Source: Sphingomonas immobilis
GTDB taxonomy: Bacteria; Pseudomonadota; Alphaproteobacteria; Sphingomonadales; Sphingomonadaceae
Reading direction: 5' to 3'
Length of the DNA stretch: 64,000 nucleotides
NCBI RefSeq assembly: GCF_030580995.1
Contig: NZ_JAUQSZ010000011.1
Coordinates: forward strand, 119,385-183,384
The notes beneath the pieces were generated by a model. That model was given only the letters and a program-made list of their open reading frames with translations, was not told where the DNA came from and did not search any database. Each line of letters opens with the position of its first letter. Position 1 is the first letter of the stretch. A program made the position numbers and the translations under genes. Of the stretch, positions 1-7,311 are shown in pieces.

Positions 1-398
1 TCCGGTCCAAGCGGCATGTGCGGGCTCCACACTATCTCCCAACTGTTGCCCTCCGGGTCGCCAAAATAGCCTGAATAAAGGCCTTGGTCGCGGTCCCGAA
101 TGGCGCTGGTGACGGTGGCGCCGGCCGCCACAGCTCGATCGAATGCGGTATGAACTTCCTCTTTGGAGGCCACAAAGATGGCGAAGAGCGACTTGGGTGT
201 CGCCACCGCCGGGATGCCGCTCTCTTTGGCGAGATAAGCGGCGTTGACGAAAATCAGGATCGACGTGCCGATCTTATACGCGGCCGATCCCTCCGAGGCC
301 GGCATCCACGGCGTCCAGCCTAGGCCCTGCTCGTAGAATTGCCGCAGAGCAGCGATGTCGCTGGCGCCAACCATGATCATGTTGATACGTGGGTCCAC
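1..398 (-). CDS. VOC/glyoxalase-like protein (3' end outside window)
   Basis: Reading leftward from a GTG at 398, the frame is open to the window edge and encodes about 132 residues of a vicinal-oxygen-chelate fold protein: an N-terminal strand (INMIMVGASDIAALRQFYEQ), then a C-terminal DPEGNSWEIV motif typical of the glyoxalase/bleomycin-resistance family. GGAGAG lies about 5 bases upstream of the GTG and supports it over the internal ATG codons at 380 and 374. Family members bind a metal and act in glyoxal detoxification, dioxygenation or drug binding; the substrate cannot be told here. It is divergent from a TetR regulator and shares a palindromic operator candidate with it, so it is probably the regulator's target. 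Confidence 0.8.
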   Translation of the reverse strand, partial: MDPRINMIMVGASDIAALRQFYEQGLGWTPWMPASEGSAAYKIGTSILIFVNAAYLAKESGIPAVATPKSLFAIFVASKEEVHTAFDRAVAAGATVTSAIRDRDQGLYSGYFGDPEGNSWEIVWSPHMPLGP

Positions 399-410
399 GC
401 AATCTCTCCT

Positions 411-434
411 TTATCATGCAGACTGCATGTATAA
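411..434. promoter_or_regulatory. Palindromic operator candidate between VOC gene and tetR
   Basis: CATGCAG (415-421) and CTGCATG (423-429) form a perfect 7-bp inverted repeat around one central base. It is flanked by TTAT on the left and ATAA on the right with a one-base offset. The only other signals in this short divergent spacer are the two ribosome binding sites. TetR-family proteins usually bind such palindromes beside their own gene, so autoregulation and control of the VOC gene are inferred. Confidence 0.55.
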
Positions 435-459
435 GGCGTGACTGTCAATCGGAGTAGGC

Positions 460-1056
460 ATGCCCAAGGGCACGGGAATTAAAAAAACAAGGGCGGGCGA
501 GACGCGCGCTGCGCTGGTCGGTGCGGCGCGCAGATTGTTCGCGCAAAAAGGCTTTCACGCGACGGGAACGCCGGAGATCGTGGCGCACGCCGGCGTCACA
601 CGTGGGGCACTTCAGCATCATTTCCCACGTAAGGAGGACTTGTTTCTCGCCGTGTTCGATGAGGTCGAGCGCGACATGACCGAAAGCGCCGGGTCGCCGC
701 AGCCGACAGAACCGGGCGCGGAGTGGTTGCGCTTCAAGACGAACGTCGCCAAATTCCTCGACGCGGCCTCGACGCCCGAGGTTCAGCGCATTATCCTGAT
801 CGACGGCCCGGCAGTCCTGGGCTGGACAGAATGGCGTCGGCTCGAGGCGTTTTACGGCCTTGGCATCATCGAGCGTGCCGTCATCGATGGCATCGGTGCG
901 GGGCAGATCCGCGACCAGCCATCACGCTCATTGGCACACTTGATCCTCTCTATTATCGACGAAGCTGCCCTTTTGGTGGCGAACGCGGAAGAGCCGGAGA
1001 AAGCAAGACAGGACGCGAGCGTCGCTCTTCAGACCCTGCTTGCATCCTTGAAGTGA
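460..1056 (+). CDS. TetR/AcrR family transcriptional regulator
   Basis: A 198-residue protein with the usual TetR layout. The N-terminal helix-turn-helix spans roughly residues 13-60 (ARRLFAQKGFHATGTPEIV, then GVTRGALQHHFPRKEDLF), close to the family signature GALYHHF. The rest is a helical ligand-binding domain. GGAG sits just upstream of the ATG at 460. Such proteins repress a neighbouring gene until a small molecule releases them. The divergent VOC gene and the palindrome at 411-434 make a two-gene detoxification or resistance switch likely. The ligand is unknown. Confidence 0.9.
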   Translation: MPKGTGIKKTRAGETRAALVGAARRLFAQKGFHATGTPEIVAHAGVTRGALQHHFPRKEDLFLAVFDEVERDMTESAGSPQPTEPGAEWLRFKTNVAKFLDAASTPEVQRIILIDGPAVLGWTEWRRLEAFYGLGIIERAVIDGIGAGQIRDQPSRSLAHLILSIIDEAALLVANAEEPEKARQDASVALQTLLASLK

Positions 1057-1090
1057 CGATAGCTTGCGTGAAGTTGCTCGGTGGAATTTT

Positions 1091-1126
1091 GCGAACGTCC
1101 GCTTCCCACTCAAACCGGACGTTCGC
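1091..1126. repeat. GTCCGCT-family palindromic repeat, copy A
   Basis: GCGAACGTCCG (1091-1101) and CGGACGTTCGC (1116-1126) are perfect 11-bp inverted arms around a 14-base loop. Related palindromes with the same GAAYGTCCG / CGGACRTTC arms occur at about 1251, 3480 and 4493, with weaker relatives at 4211, 4856 and 49173. Confidence 0.7.
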
Positions 1127-1140
1127 CAAGTGACGATCCA

Positions 1141-1177
1141 TAAAAAAGCCCCGCAGTCGGGGGGCGACTGCGAGGCT
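1141..1177 (-). terminator. Intrinsic terminator-like hairpin (minus strand), no gene assigned
   Basis: On the minus strand AGCCTCGCAGTCG, a loop of five C, then CGACTGCGGGGCT form a 13-bp stem with one mismatch, followed directly by TTTTTT. This is a textbook rho-independent terminator for leftward transcription. No leftward gene is seen immediately upstream of it (1178-1560). It may have belonged to a gene displaced by the recombinase insertion, or serve an unannotated small RNA. The stretch 1057-1560 otherwise holds only palindromic repeats A and B. Confidence 0.55.
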
Positions 1178-1250
1178 CGTTTGCGACCCGTGTTTTCCAC
1201 GTGACGACTCAATTAACGACCATCGAGCCGTTTGGTTCATGGGCCTTCGC

Positions 1251-1283
1251 CGACGTCCGTTCTCGACCCTTAGCGGACATTCG
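1251..1283. repeat. GTCCGCT-family palindromic repeat, copy B (degenerate)
   Basis: CGACGTCCG (1251-1259) and AGCGGACATTCG (1272-1283) form an imperfect inverted repeat with the same arms as copies A, C and D. A half copy, TGCGGACCTTCG, follows near 1352. Confidence 0.5.
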
Positions 1284-1560
1284 CGCGACGTGTCCGAACG
1301 ACGGCTATCGCCCACTGTTGGCCTACGAGAGCCAATTCCACCGTTCCTGATTGCGGACCTTCGTTCAGCGATGCACCCTGACCCTATTGAGCATGCGACC
1401 CTCATCGGATTTTTGACGGGCGCTCTTTCGGCGGAGGTTGGTCGATGAGATCACTGTCGAGGTGAATGCCTGCGAAGTGCCCACTCGACCGCGATCGCAA
1501 AGGTCGGCCGTTAAGCTCTTCTGTATACCGAGCCCGAATGTAAGTCAGTTTGGAGCCGGT

Positions 1561-3189
1561 GTGAAAAAACGATCGAGCCAAGCGCAAGGGCTGGTCCCCG
1601 CAGCCCAGTATCTTAGGATGTCCACCGAGCATCAGCGCTTCTCGTTCGACAACCAGCGAGCCGCGATCAGCGCCTACGCCCTAGCAGATGGCTACGAAGT
1701 CGTTGCGACGTATGAGGATCCGGCCAAGAGCGGCCTGACACTTAAAAAGCGGCCGGGCCTTAAAAAGCTTTTGGGGGATGTGCTGGCCGGGGACGCGCCG
1801 TTCCGCGCGATCCTCGTCTTGGACGTTAGCCGGTGGGGGCGGTTCCAAGATGCGGATCAGGCGGCGCACTACGAATACATGTGCCGTGAGGCTGGGGTGC
1901 CGGTTCGATATTGCAGCGAGGCGTTCGACAACGATGGTGGGGGAATGGCCTCGATCGTCAAACAGATGAAGCGGGTCATGGCGGCTGAGTACAGCCGGGA
2001 GCTGTCTACAAAAGTGTCGCGCGCGCAACGGCAACAAGCTGGCCTTGGTTACAAGCAGGGCGGAACGACCGTCGTCGGGGTTCGCCGCCAGCTTGTCGAT
2101 CGACATGGCAGACCACGCAAATTGTTGAAGGCGGGCGAGCGCAAAGCACTCGCTGCCGAGCGCGTCGCGTGGATCGCCGGACCGCCCGAGGAGGTGGATA
2201 TGGTGCGGCGCGCTTTCCGGATGTTTGTTCACGACGAGATGCGGATCACTGCGATCGCGCACGAACTGAACGGCCACTGTAAGGACGAGCGGGGACGCCG
2301 ATTTTGGACGTACGATACCGTCCGGCATATGCTCAGCAACGAAATCTACATCGGAACCTATGTCTTTGGTCGCCGACGTAGCAATCTCGGCCAACCGACC
2401 GCCTCGCCATCCGAAGAGTGGATTAAGGCCCGAGTGATGGAGCCTATCCTCGAGCCCGCATTGTTCGCGGCGTCGGTCGCCCGGCTCCAGAATATAACTC
2501 GGCGGCCATATTCTGACGAACAGATCACTGCGGGTTTAGCAAGGCTGTTGGATGAGAAGGGGGCGCTGACTGCAAAGATTGTTCGCGAATGCCCCTACCT
2601 ACCGTCAGACGGGCGGCTTGCGGTGCGATATGGCGGTCTCGACAACGTCTATGCCCTGATCGGTTACAAAAGACCTGCGAGGCGTCAGTATCTGTCGTTC
2701 AGAGCCCTCTACACGGACGAGGAAGCGCTCGATCAACTTCGCCAAGTTTACCGGGAAAACGGCGCGATTTCACAGCGGCTAATCAACCTAAACACGGCCC
2801 TTCCGAACGCGCGACATTTTGCGGATCGGTTCGGAAGTCTGCCAGCGGCTTACAGGCAGGCGGGCTTACCTCCGGTCCCGACCGGTGATCTTAAGGAATC
2901 TTTCGCTACCATCGCCGGTACGGCGACTGCCCGCCCGTCCAAAAGGCGCTATCGGGTGGGGAGGCAGCTTGACGATACTCAGCTTCTCGATGGCCTGCGC
3001 CGTCTAATTCGAGAGCACGGCTATCTGTCCGAGGCTGTGATCGAGAGCGATATCCACCTTCCGAACGCCAAACATTATCGGGAACGATTTGGCAGTCTGA
3101 TGGCCGCGTACGATAAGGTTGGTTTCGCGAGCGCGCGTGGCGATATTGTTGAGGCGGGCTTTCGGCGTCGTCGTGGTAGCAGGCAATAG
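1561..3189 (+). CDS. Large serine recombinase with C-terminal HNH-type repeats
   Basis: The resolvase/invertase catalytic domain begins AAQYLRMSTEHQ, where Ser21 (counting from the chosen start) is the nucleophile. It continues through the DVSRWGRF and SRELSTKVSRAQR segments, followed by a recombinase DNA-binding domain around residues 170-300. Residues about 326-522 hold three copies of a roughly 45-residue module (PNARHFADRFGSLPAAYR, PNAKHYRERFGSLMAAYD, and a diverged first copy) that resembles the homing-endonuclease-associated HNH repeat. The frame is open back to an ATG at 1438, but the GTG at 1561 has GGAG at the right distance and places the catalytic motif near the N-terminus as in homologues. 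It probably integrates or excises a mobile element; no clear attachment sites or cargo were recognised. Confidence 0.85.
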   Translation: MKKRSSQAQGLVPAAQYLRMSTEHQRFSFDNQRAAISAYALADGYEVVATYEDPAKSGLTLKKRPGLKKLLGDVLAGDAPFRAILVLDVSRWGRFQDADQAAHYEYMCREAGVPVRYCSEAFDNDGGGMASIVKQMKRVMAAEYSRELSTKVSRAQRQQAGLGYKQGGTTVVGVRRQLVDRHGRPRKLLKAGERKALAAERVAWIAGPPEEVDMVRRAFRMFVHDEMRITAIAHELNGHCKDERGRRFWTYDTVRHMLSNEIYIGTYVFGRRRSNLGQPTASPSEEWIKARVMEPILEPALFAASVARLQNITRRPYSDEQITAGLARLLDEKGALTAKIVRECPYLPSDGRLAVRYGGLDNVYALIGYKRPARRQYLSFRALYTDEEALDQLRQVYRENGAISQRLINLNTALPNARHFADRFGSLPAAYRQAGLPPVPTGDLKESFATIAGTATARPSKRRYRVGRQLDDTQLLDGLRRLIREHGYLSEAVIESDIHLPNAKHYRERFGSLMAAYDKVGFASARGDIVEAGFRRRRGSRQ

Positions 3190-3479
3190 CTCGGCGGCAT
3201 CATTGCCTAGGCAACCGGGTCGAACTGGAAGCTAGGCGTCGTCGGCAGGTGACCTCGCCGCGCTTAGTCATTGCACTAGAGATGCCGCGACTGTCCTGCG
3301 AGTGATGTTCACGTCCGATAGAGAAATCTTTAGCGCATCGCAATGCGCCTCGCCTGGCCGTATGGGCGGCTTCCTAGTGAAAGGACTTTGGTAAGACGAA
3401 ATCGCAAAAAGCGACTGGCACTCTGCCTGCGATGCGGCGGCGCTGAAGGAATGCCGCGCCCATTTTGGTTCGCGATGAC

Positions 3480-3509
3480 AATGTCCGCTGTCCACCCGTA
3501 GCGGACATT
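3480..3509. repeat. GTCCGCT-family palindromic repeat, copy C
   Basis: AATGTCCGCT (3480-3489) and AGCGGACATT (3500-3509) are perfect 10-bp arms around a 10-base loop. It lies in the 383-base gap between the two recombinase genes, which otherwise shows no coding signal. Confidence 0.75.
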
Positions 3510-3572
3510 CAATCTTACCGCATCACTGTTGCCACAGACCCGCCGTCACCCGACGCGGGCGGGAGACAGCTC

Positions 3573-4200
3573 ATGCAACCGGCAACGCAATCACACACGT
3601 ATCCTAACCGCCCTTGGAACCGTGGCGCGCTAATCGGCCCAAAAATGGCGCTGAAGCCAAGGCAGGTTTGGTCGATCCGCTTTCATCTCAAGCGGGAACG
3701 TCGTGTTCGCGACCTTGCCCTTTTCGATCTTGCAATCGACAGCAAGCTGCGCGGCTGCGATCTTGTTCGTCTCAAGGTTGGCGATCTATTGGCGGGCGGT
3801 GTTGTACGCAGTCGGGCGCTGGTGGTGCAGCTTAAGACCGGCACACCCGTTCAGTTCGAAGTGACACAGGGCACGCGCGAAAGTGTGCTGGCGTGGATAC
3901 GAGCTCGGGCAGCGAAGCCCGGCGACTACCTGTTCCCCTCCCGGCGGCGCGATCGGCCCTGTCTATCGACGGCAATATGCGCGGCTGCTGAAAGGCTGGC
4001 TCCAGCAGGTTGGTATCGAACCTACGCCCTACGGAACGCATTCGCTCCGCCGAACCAAAGTGGCATTGATCTACCGGCAGACCGGCAATTTGCGGGCAAT
4101 CCAGATTTTGCTCGGTCATACCAAGCTGGACAGCACCGTTCGATACCTGGGCGTCGATATTGAGGACGCCTTGGCCCTTGCGGAAGCGGCCGATATTTAG
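3573..4200 (+). pseudogene. Frameshifted tyrosine recombinase/integrase
   Basis: The frame starting at the ATG at 3573 reads as the N-terminal half of a short sphingomonad-type phage integrase (KPRQVWSIRF, LFDLAIDSKLRGCDLV with the first catalytic Arg, KTGTPVQFE) up to DYLFPSR near 3945. The catalytic C-terminal half continues in the next frame to 4200: GTHSLRRTKVALIY carries the HxxR box, LLGHTKLDSTVRYL the second His and the nucleophile Tyr. The two halves together would make about 208 residues, the usual length for this group, so a single +1 shift near 3940-3955 (a run of C and G) splits the gene. It may be a decayed integrase, a programmed shift or a sequencing error. Confidence 0.8.
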
Positions 4201-4225
4201 CGCGTCGAGAGTCCGCTATGGGTGG

Positions 4226-4426
4226 TTAGCTGCCGTTTGGTCTGAAAGCTTCGTAAAAGAGGAAGGCCGACACGGCAAATCCAGCCACTATGACGGTCCA
4301 GTAGACCATCGGCTCGTCCTCTCTCCATAAACCCTTATTGTTCGCCGCTGCCGACCCGCTAAAAAGCGCGAAAACGGTTCGCCCCAGAACGAGAAGACCG
4401 ACAACGAAGGGCGCGACATTGGTCAT
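4226..4426 (-). CDS. Small membrane protein, unknown function
   Basis: A 66-residue ORF starting at the ATG at 4426. Two hydrophobic stretches are visible: VAPFVVGLLVLGRTVFALF (about residues 4-22) and VYWTVIVAGFAVSAFLFYEA (about 42-61), joined by a polar segment. No family was recognised. The frame stays open upstream to 4549, but that part overlaps palindromic repeat D, so the shorter start is preferred. GGA next to the start is a weak ribosome binding site. It lies among recombinase remnants. Confidence 0.45.
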   Translation of the reverse strand: MTNVAPFVVGLLVLGRTVFALFSGSAAANNKGLWREDEPMVYWTVIVAGFAVSAFLFYEAFRPNGS

Positions 4427-4492
4427 TCCGACGTTTGGCCCGAATTCCTGAACGCCACAACTGGGCGGAAGCGGTCCTTGCCGAAGCCTCAC

Positions 4493-4526
4493 TGAATGTC
4501 CGCTATGGGTCGGGAACGGACGTTCA
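4493..4526. repeat. GTCCGCT-family palindromic repeat, copy D
   Basis: TGAATGTCCG (4493-4502) and CGGACGTTCA (4517-4526) pair over 10 positions with one wobble. The loop CTATGGGTCGGGAA resembles sequence after the half copies at 4211 (GTCCGCTATGGGTGG) and 4856 (GTCCGCTTTGGGTCGG), which suggests that the loop is also part of the repeat. Confidence 0.65.
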
Positions 4527-4805
4527 ATCTGTCGGTGGAAGCCTACCACATCTTTCCCACTGATCGCTCAGTGCACAAGCGAGGGTGTTTGGGGCTTCCT
4601 TGATCTCTCGGCCCTTTTCCTTGCAATTGTTCATAAACCTCTTCGCCTCATCGAACGAAGGTCGGCGGTGCTGATCCTTTGCCAGAGTGCGCGCTTGGTC
4701 GAGCACGCAAGATCGAAGGTTCGTGTGCGGTGGCGTAGCCTCCCGACTGCACCCAAGCGAAATGGTCAGAAGCAGCATCGAAACGATGCGTGAGCTTGGA
4801 GGCAT
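4524..4805 (-). CDS. Putative small lipoprotein, unknown function
   Basis: A 93-residue ORF with a short charged N-terminus (MPPSSRIVS), a hydrophobic core (MLLLTISLG) and Cys19, an acceptable but non-ideal lipobox (SLGC). The mature part is polar, with four further cysteines, and matches no family I recognise. The 3' end overlaps repeat D by three bases. From 4806 to 5491 I see no convincing gene, only a short tandem repeat at 5288-5329. Confidence 0.45.
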   Translation of the reverse strand: MPPSSRIVSMLLLTISLGCSREATPPHTNLRSCVLDQARTLAKDQHRRPSFDEAKRFMNNCKEKGREIKEAPNTLACALSDQWERCGRLPPTD

Positions 4806-5287
4806 CCGAGCAATTTACACTCCGGCGAGAGGGCCGCAATCGGGTGATGCCGGCCGTCCGCTTTGGGTCGGTAGCGCATTTACACTGCCACGAAGCGTTC
4901 GTTCTGGTTCGGCATCGCTCGCTGCCGATCAATCACGAAATTTATGGCTTAAAGTATGGTAGGCGTATTCTGAGTAAAATTATCCTTTTAGATCAAAGAA
5001 TAGTGGTATCCTCCGTCTCCGCCAGGTGCGCGCATCGCATTTGATCTGTGCTGCGAAGGGAACGAGTCGCGTTCGGCCGAAGGCGCGATGTCGCTGTCGC
5101 GAACCGGGCTCGAACCGAATCTTGTCGTCTTCCACGACCGAGTGATGCCCCGGCGGCGCCAGGTCGCGGGTCCGCCCTTGTGCGGCCCGGCTTTTGGAGC
5201 CACATGCAGATCGCTGGCATCTCCGAGCACGGAGCGCCAATTCGCATTGGCGGCGCTGGCTGCCAGTGATGAGAGCGACATTTCGTC

Positions 5288-5329
5288 GCAGCCCAGTCAC
5301 CGCAGCCCAGTCACCGCAGTCCAGTCACT
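5288..5329. repeat. Tandem repeat, three 14-bp units
   Basis: GCAGCCCAGTCACC occurs at 5288-5301 and 5302-5315, followed by a third copy with two changes at 5316-5329. It lies in a 686-base stretch without a supported gene. Confidence 0.8.
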
Positions 5330-5491
5330 GACGCAGCCGCTCCGACCCGCCGCCCGTTGCGGTCTCTGGGTGAACGCGACCGGCAAGGAACGGCGGCGCT
5401 TTGATGAACATGAAGCGTGGCAGCTTCGCCGGCGCGCGGGAAAGTCTTCTGCGTTCCGCCACTTGAGCCGTCACCAATGAAGGAAACACAT

Positions 5492-5701
5492 ATGTCGCGA
5501 GTAGCCGTCCGCCCGTATCTGGTGCTCAAGGACGAGGACGGCGTCTACCGCGTGACCGTCCGGTCGACGCGGTATAATTCGCAGGGCTATCCGCTGGTCT
5601 CCAGCGAAGTCCTGGACGATGCCTTCAAGACGCAGAGCGCCGCCAAGGCTTTCGTCCGTGAGCAATATCGCGCCGAAGCGAGCGACATCGCGATCAAATA
5701 G
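5492..5701 (+). CDS. Hypothetical small protein
   Basis: A 69-residue protein (MSRVAVRPYLVLKDEDGVYRV...) with AAGGA eight bases before the ATG at 5492. The frame opens earlier at 5417, but the site at 5492 has the better ribosome binding signal. Alternating hydrophobic residues and the YRVTVRSTRYNSQG segment suggest a small beta-rich fold with a C-terminal helix (KTQSAAKAFVREQYRAE). No function is recognised. A strong hairpin follows 11 bases after the stop. Confidence 0.6.
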   Translation: MSRVAVRPYLVLKDEDGVYRVTVRSTRYNSQGYPLVSSEVLDDAFKTQSAAKAFVREQYRAEASDIAIK

Positions 5702-5711
5702 CCGACAATGA

Positions 5712-5743
5712 CGCCAGGGATGCGGGTTGCCGCATCCTTGGCG
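5712..5743. terminator. Hairpin between convergent genes
   Basis: CGCCAGGGATGCGG (5712-5725) pairs with CCGCATCCTTGGCG (5730-5743) over 14 positions with one wobble and a four-base loop. There is no T-run, so it may be a weak terminator or a transcript-stabilising stem for the 5492-5701 gene. Confidence 0.5.
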
Positions 5744-5859
5744 CTACACGGATCAGGTGTTAGCGAGATTGACCGCCGGGGCCTTGCCACGCTTGTCGAT
5801 CTTGAGACCGTATTTTGCCGTAGCGACGCGCGTTTCAATGGCCGGGCGCGGCTGCGCGA

Positions 5860-6564
5860 TCAGGACATCGGCCTGGACGCAAGCCAGATCGTGTAGGGCG
5901 CGCGCTCGCGGCCCTGGCTGTCGTCGATCTTGACCTCATCCACGGCGAAGCCCGCCTTTTCGAGACGATCGCCGAAAGCGGCGTCCTCATAGGCCGACCA
6001 GATCGCCAGCACGCCGCCCGGGCGCAGCGCGCGATAGGCGGTGCGCAATCCCCAGTCACAATACAGACGTTCGTTGGCGAGCTGGATGAAGCCGTCCGGG
6101 CCATTGTCGACGTCGAGCAATATCGCGTCGAACGCATCGCGTGCAGACTCGATCACGTCGTGGACGTCGCGAATTTCCACCGACGTGCGCGGATCGGCCA
6201 ACGCATCCCCGAACAGATGCGCGAGCGGGCCATTGGCCCAGGTGAGGATCTTGGGCACGAGCTCCGCCACCACGACCGTGGCGGAGGGCGGCAAGGCTGC
6301 CAGCGCCGCCCCGAGGGTGAAGCCCATCCCGAGGCCGCCGATCAGCACATGGCTCGGCGAACCGCTCATCCGCCCGATCGCCAGCTCGGCCAGCGCCTGT
6401 TCGGACTCGAACGCCTGACTGCCCATCAGTTCGTCCTCGCCGAACTGGATCGAGAAATCCGGGCCGCAGCGCAGCAGACGCAATTGTCCGCCGTTCGGGA
6501 TTTCGGCCGTATCGATAAGCTCGATCGGCGGGCGGGAGCGCGCCCTCGCTTGCGTTGCGCTCAA
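5860..6564 (-). CDS. Spermidine-synthase-like SAM-dependent methyltransferase fold protein
   Basis: A 234-residue protein with a class-I SAM-binding fold: glycine-rich loop HVLIGGLGMGFTLGAAL, acidic end of strand 2 (VVVAELVP), and FDAILLDVDNGPDGF, the segment that in spermidine synthases holds the catalytic Asp. Sphingomonads commonly carry such spermine/spermidine-synthase-domain proteins of uncertain substrate. A TTG at 6564 is proposed as the start because its TTGA overlaps the TGA stop of the small ORF upstream, which implies translational coupling. The frame is open further to 6693, so the start is uncertain. Confidence 0.7.
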   Translation of the reverse strand: MSATQARARSRPPIELIDTAEIPNGGQLRLLRCGPDFSIQFGEDELMGSQAFESEQALAELAIGRMSGSPSHVLIGGLGMGFTLGAALAALPPSATVVVAELVPKILTWANGPLAHLFGDALADPRTSVEIRDVHDVIESARDAFDAILLDVDNGPDGFIQLANERLYCDWGLRTAYRALRPGGVLAIWSAYEDAAFGDRLEKAGFAVDEVKIDDSQGRERAPYTIWLASRPMS

Positions 6565-6689
6565 CGTTCGGCCAGCGCCTTGTCGGTCACGCTGGCATCC
6601 CTTCGGTTGGTTACCAGCGATTCCTTGCGCGCAAGCGGGAGAAGAAGCGCGCGTTTGCGCCGCGTGTTGGCGGTCCGAAGCTGGCCCAT
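6561..6689 (-). CDS. Tiny basic protein coupled to downstream methyltransferase
   Basis: A 42-residue, strongly basic ORF (MGQLRTANTRRKRALLLPLA...) from the ATG at 6689 to a TGA at 6563-6561. GGGA lies about eight bases before the ATG. Its stop overlaps the proposed TTG start of the methyltransferase-like gene (TTGA). No domain is recognised. It could be a leader peptide, a real small protein or a chance ORF. Confidence 0.4.
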   Translation of the reverse strand: MGQLRTANTRRKRALLLPLARKESLVTNRRDASVTDKALAER

Positions 6690-6867
6690 ACAATTCCCGT
6701 CGAATGGCAAGGAGGCGCGGTTTGGCCAGATCGGCGACCGTCGCGGAAGACCGGCAAAGCCTTGGTCATACACTGCCCGGCCTGGCAAGAGCTTCCGACG
6801 CGAATGTGATTTGCTTCGCGCGACCTTTGAGCTAAGGGGCCCGCCAGGCAGGGCGTCAGCCTTGCCT

Positions 6868-7085
6868 GTTGATCGCGCCGGTGCCCCGCGAGGGGCTTCA
6901 AAGGGAATGCGGTGCGGAAGAACGGGTTTCCCCTTTTTCCCAATCCGCGGCTGTCCCTGCAACTGTAAGCGGTGAGCGAGATGCACGGGCCCGGTCCCAG
7001 AACCGGGCGGCCACTGGATCGATGATCTGGGAAGGCGTGCGTCGAGCCTTGACCCGCGAGCCAGGAGACCTGCCGGCGCTGTCGC
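6868..7085 (+). ncRNA. Cobalamin (B12) riboswitch
   Basis: Conserved elements are in the expected order: GGTGCCCCGC...AGGGGCTTCAAAGGGAA near 6879-6906, CTGTCCCTGCAACTGTAAGC at 6951-6970, and the B12 box GCCAGGAGACCTGCC at 7060-7074. The reader lies about 230 bases upstream of a btuB-like receptor and in the same direction. Adenosylcobalamin-type riboswitches lower expression of uptake genes when the cofactor is plentiful. The exact ends are approximate. The 226 bases after it probably form the expression platform; I could not assign a terminator or anti-terminator by eye. Confidence 0.92.
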
Positions 7086-7311
7086 TCATGCTCGTGGTCC
7101 AGGGGATGGCCGGGGCACGGATTAGTCCGTTCGAGCGACGATCGGGTTTTCGGCAGAGGCTTGCTTTGCCGGGCGCCCGAACCGTGCGGCCGGGGCCGCA
7201 GCGGCGTGAAGGCAGCCGGGCACCGCGTCCGCCAGGCTGGTTTCGCGTTCGTGTTCGCGCAGGCGAGAACAGCCCCTTCCGCTTCGTCCAGACGGCGCGG
7301 GGGGACTAAAC

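Noticed and set aside
1438..1560. Longer N-terminus of the serine recombinase from ATG 1438
   Set aside because: The extra 41 residues have no resemblance to recombinases, and the GTG at 1561 has a good ribosome binding site near the catalytic motif.
3465..3572. Earlier start for the tyrosine recombinase
   Set aside because: That part translates palindromic repeat C; the ATG at 3573 matches the usual start of this integrase group.
4980..5300. Overlapping minus-strand ORFs of 84-106 residues
   Set aside because: Three frames are open at once, translations are Arg-rich without a recognisable domain, and no ribosome binding site stands out.
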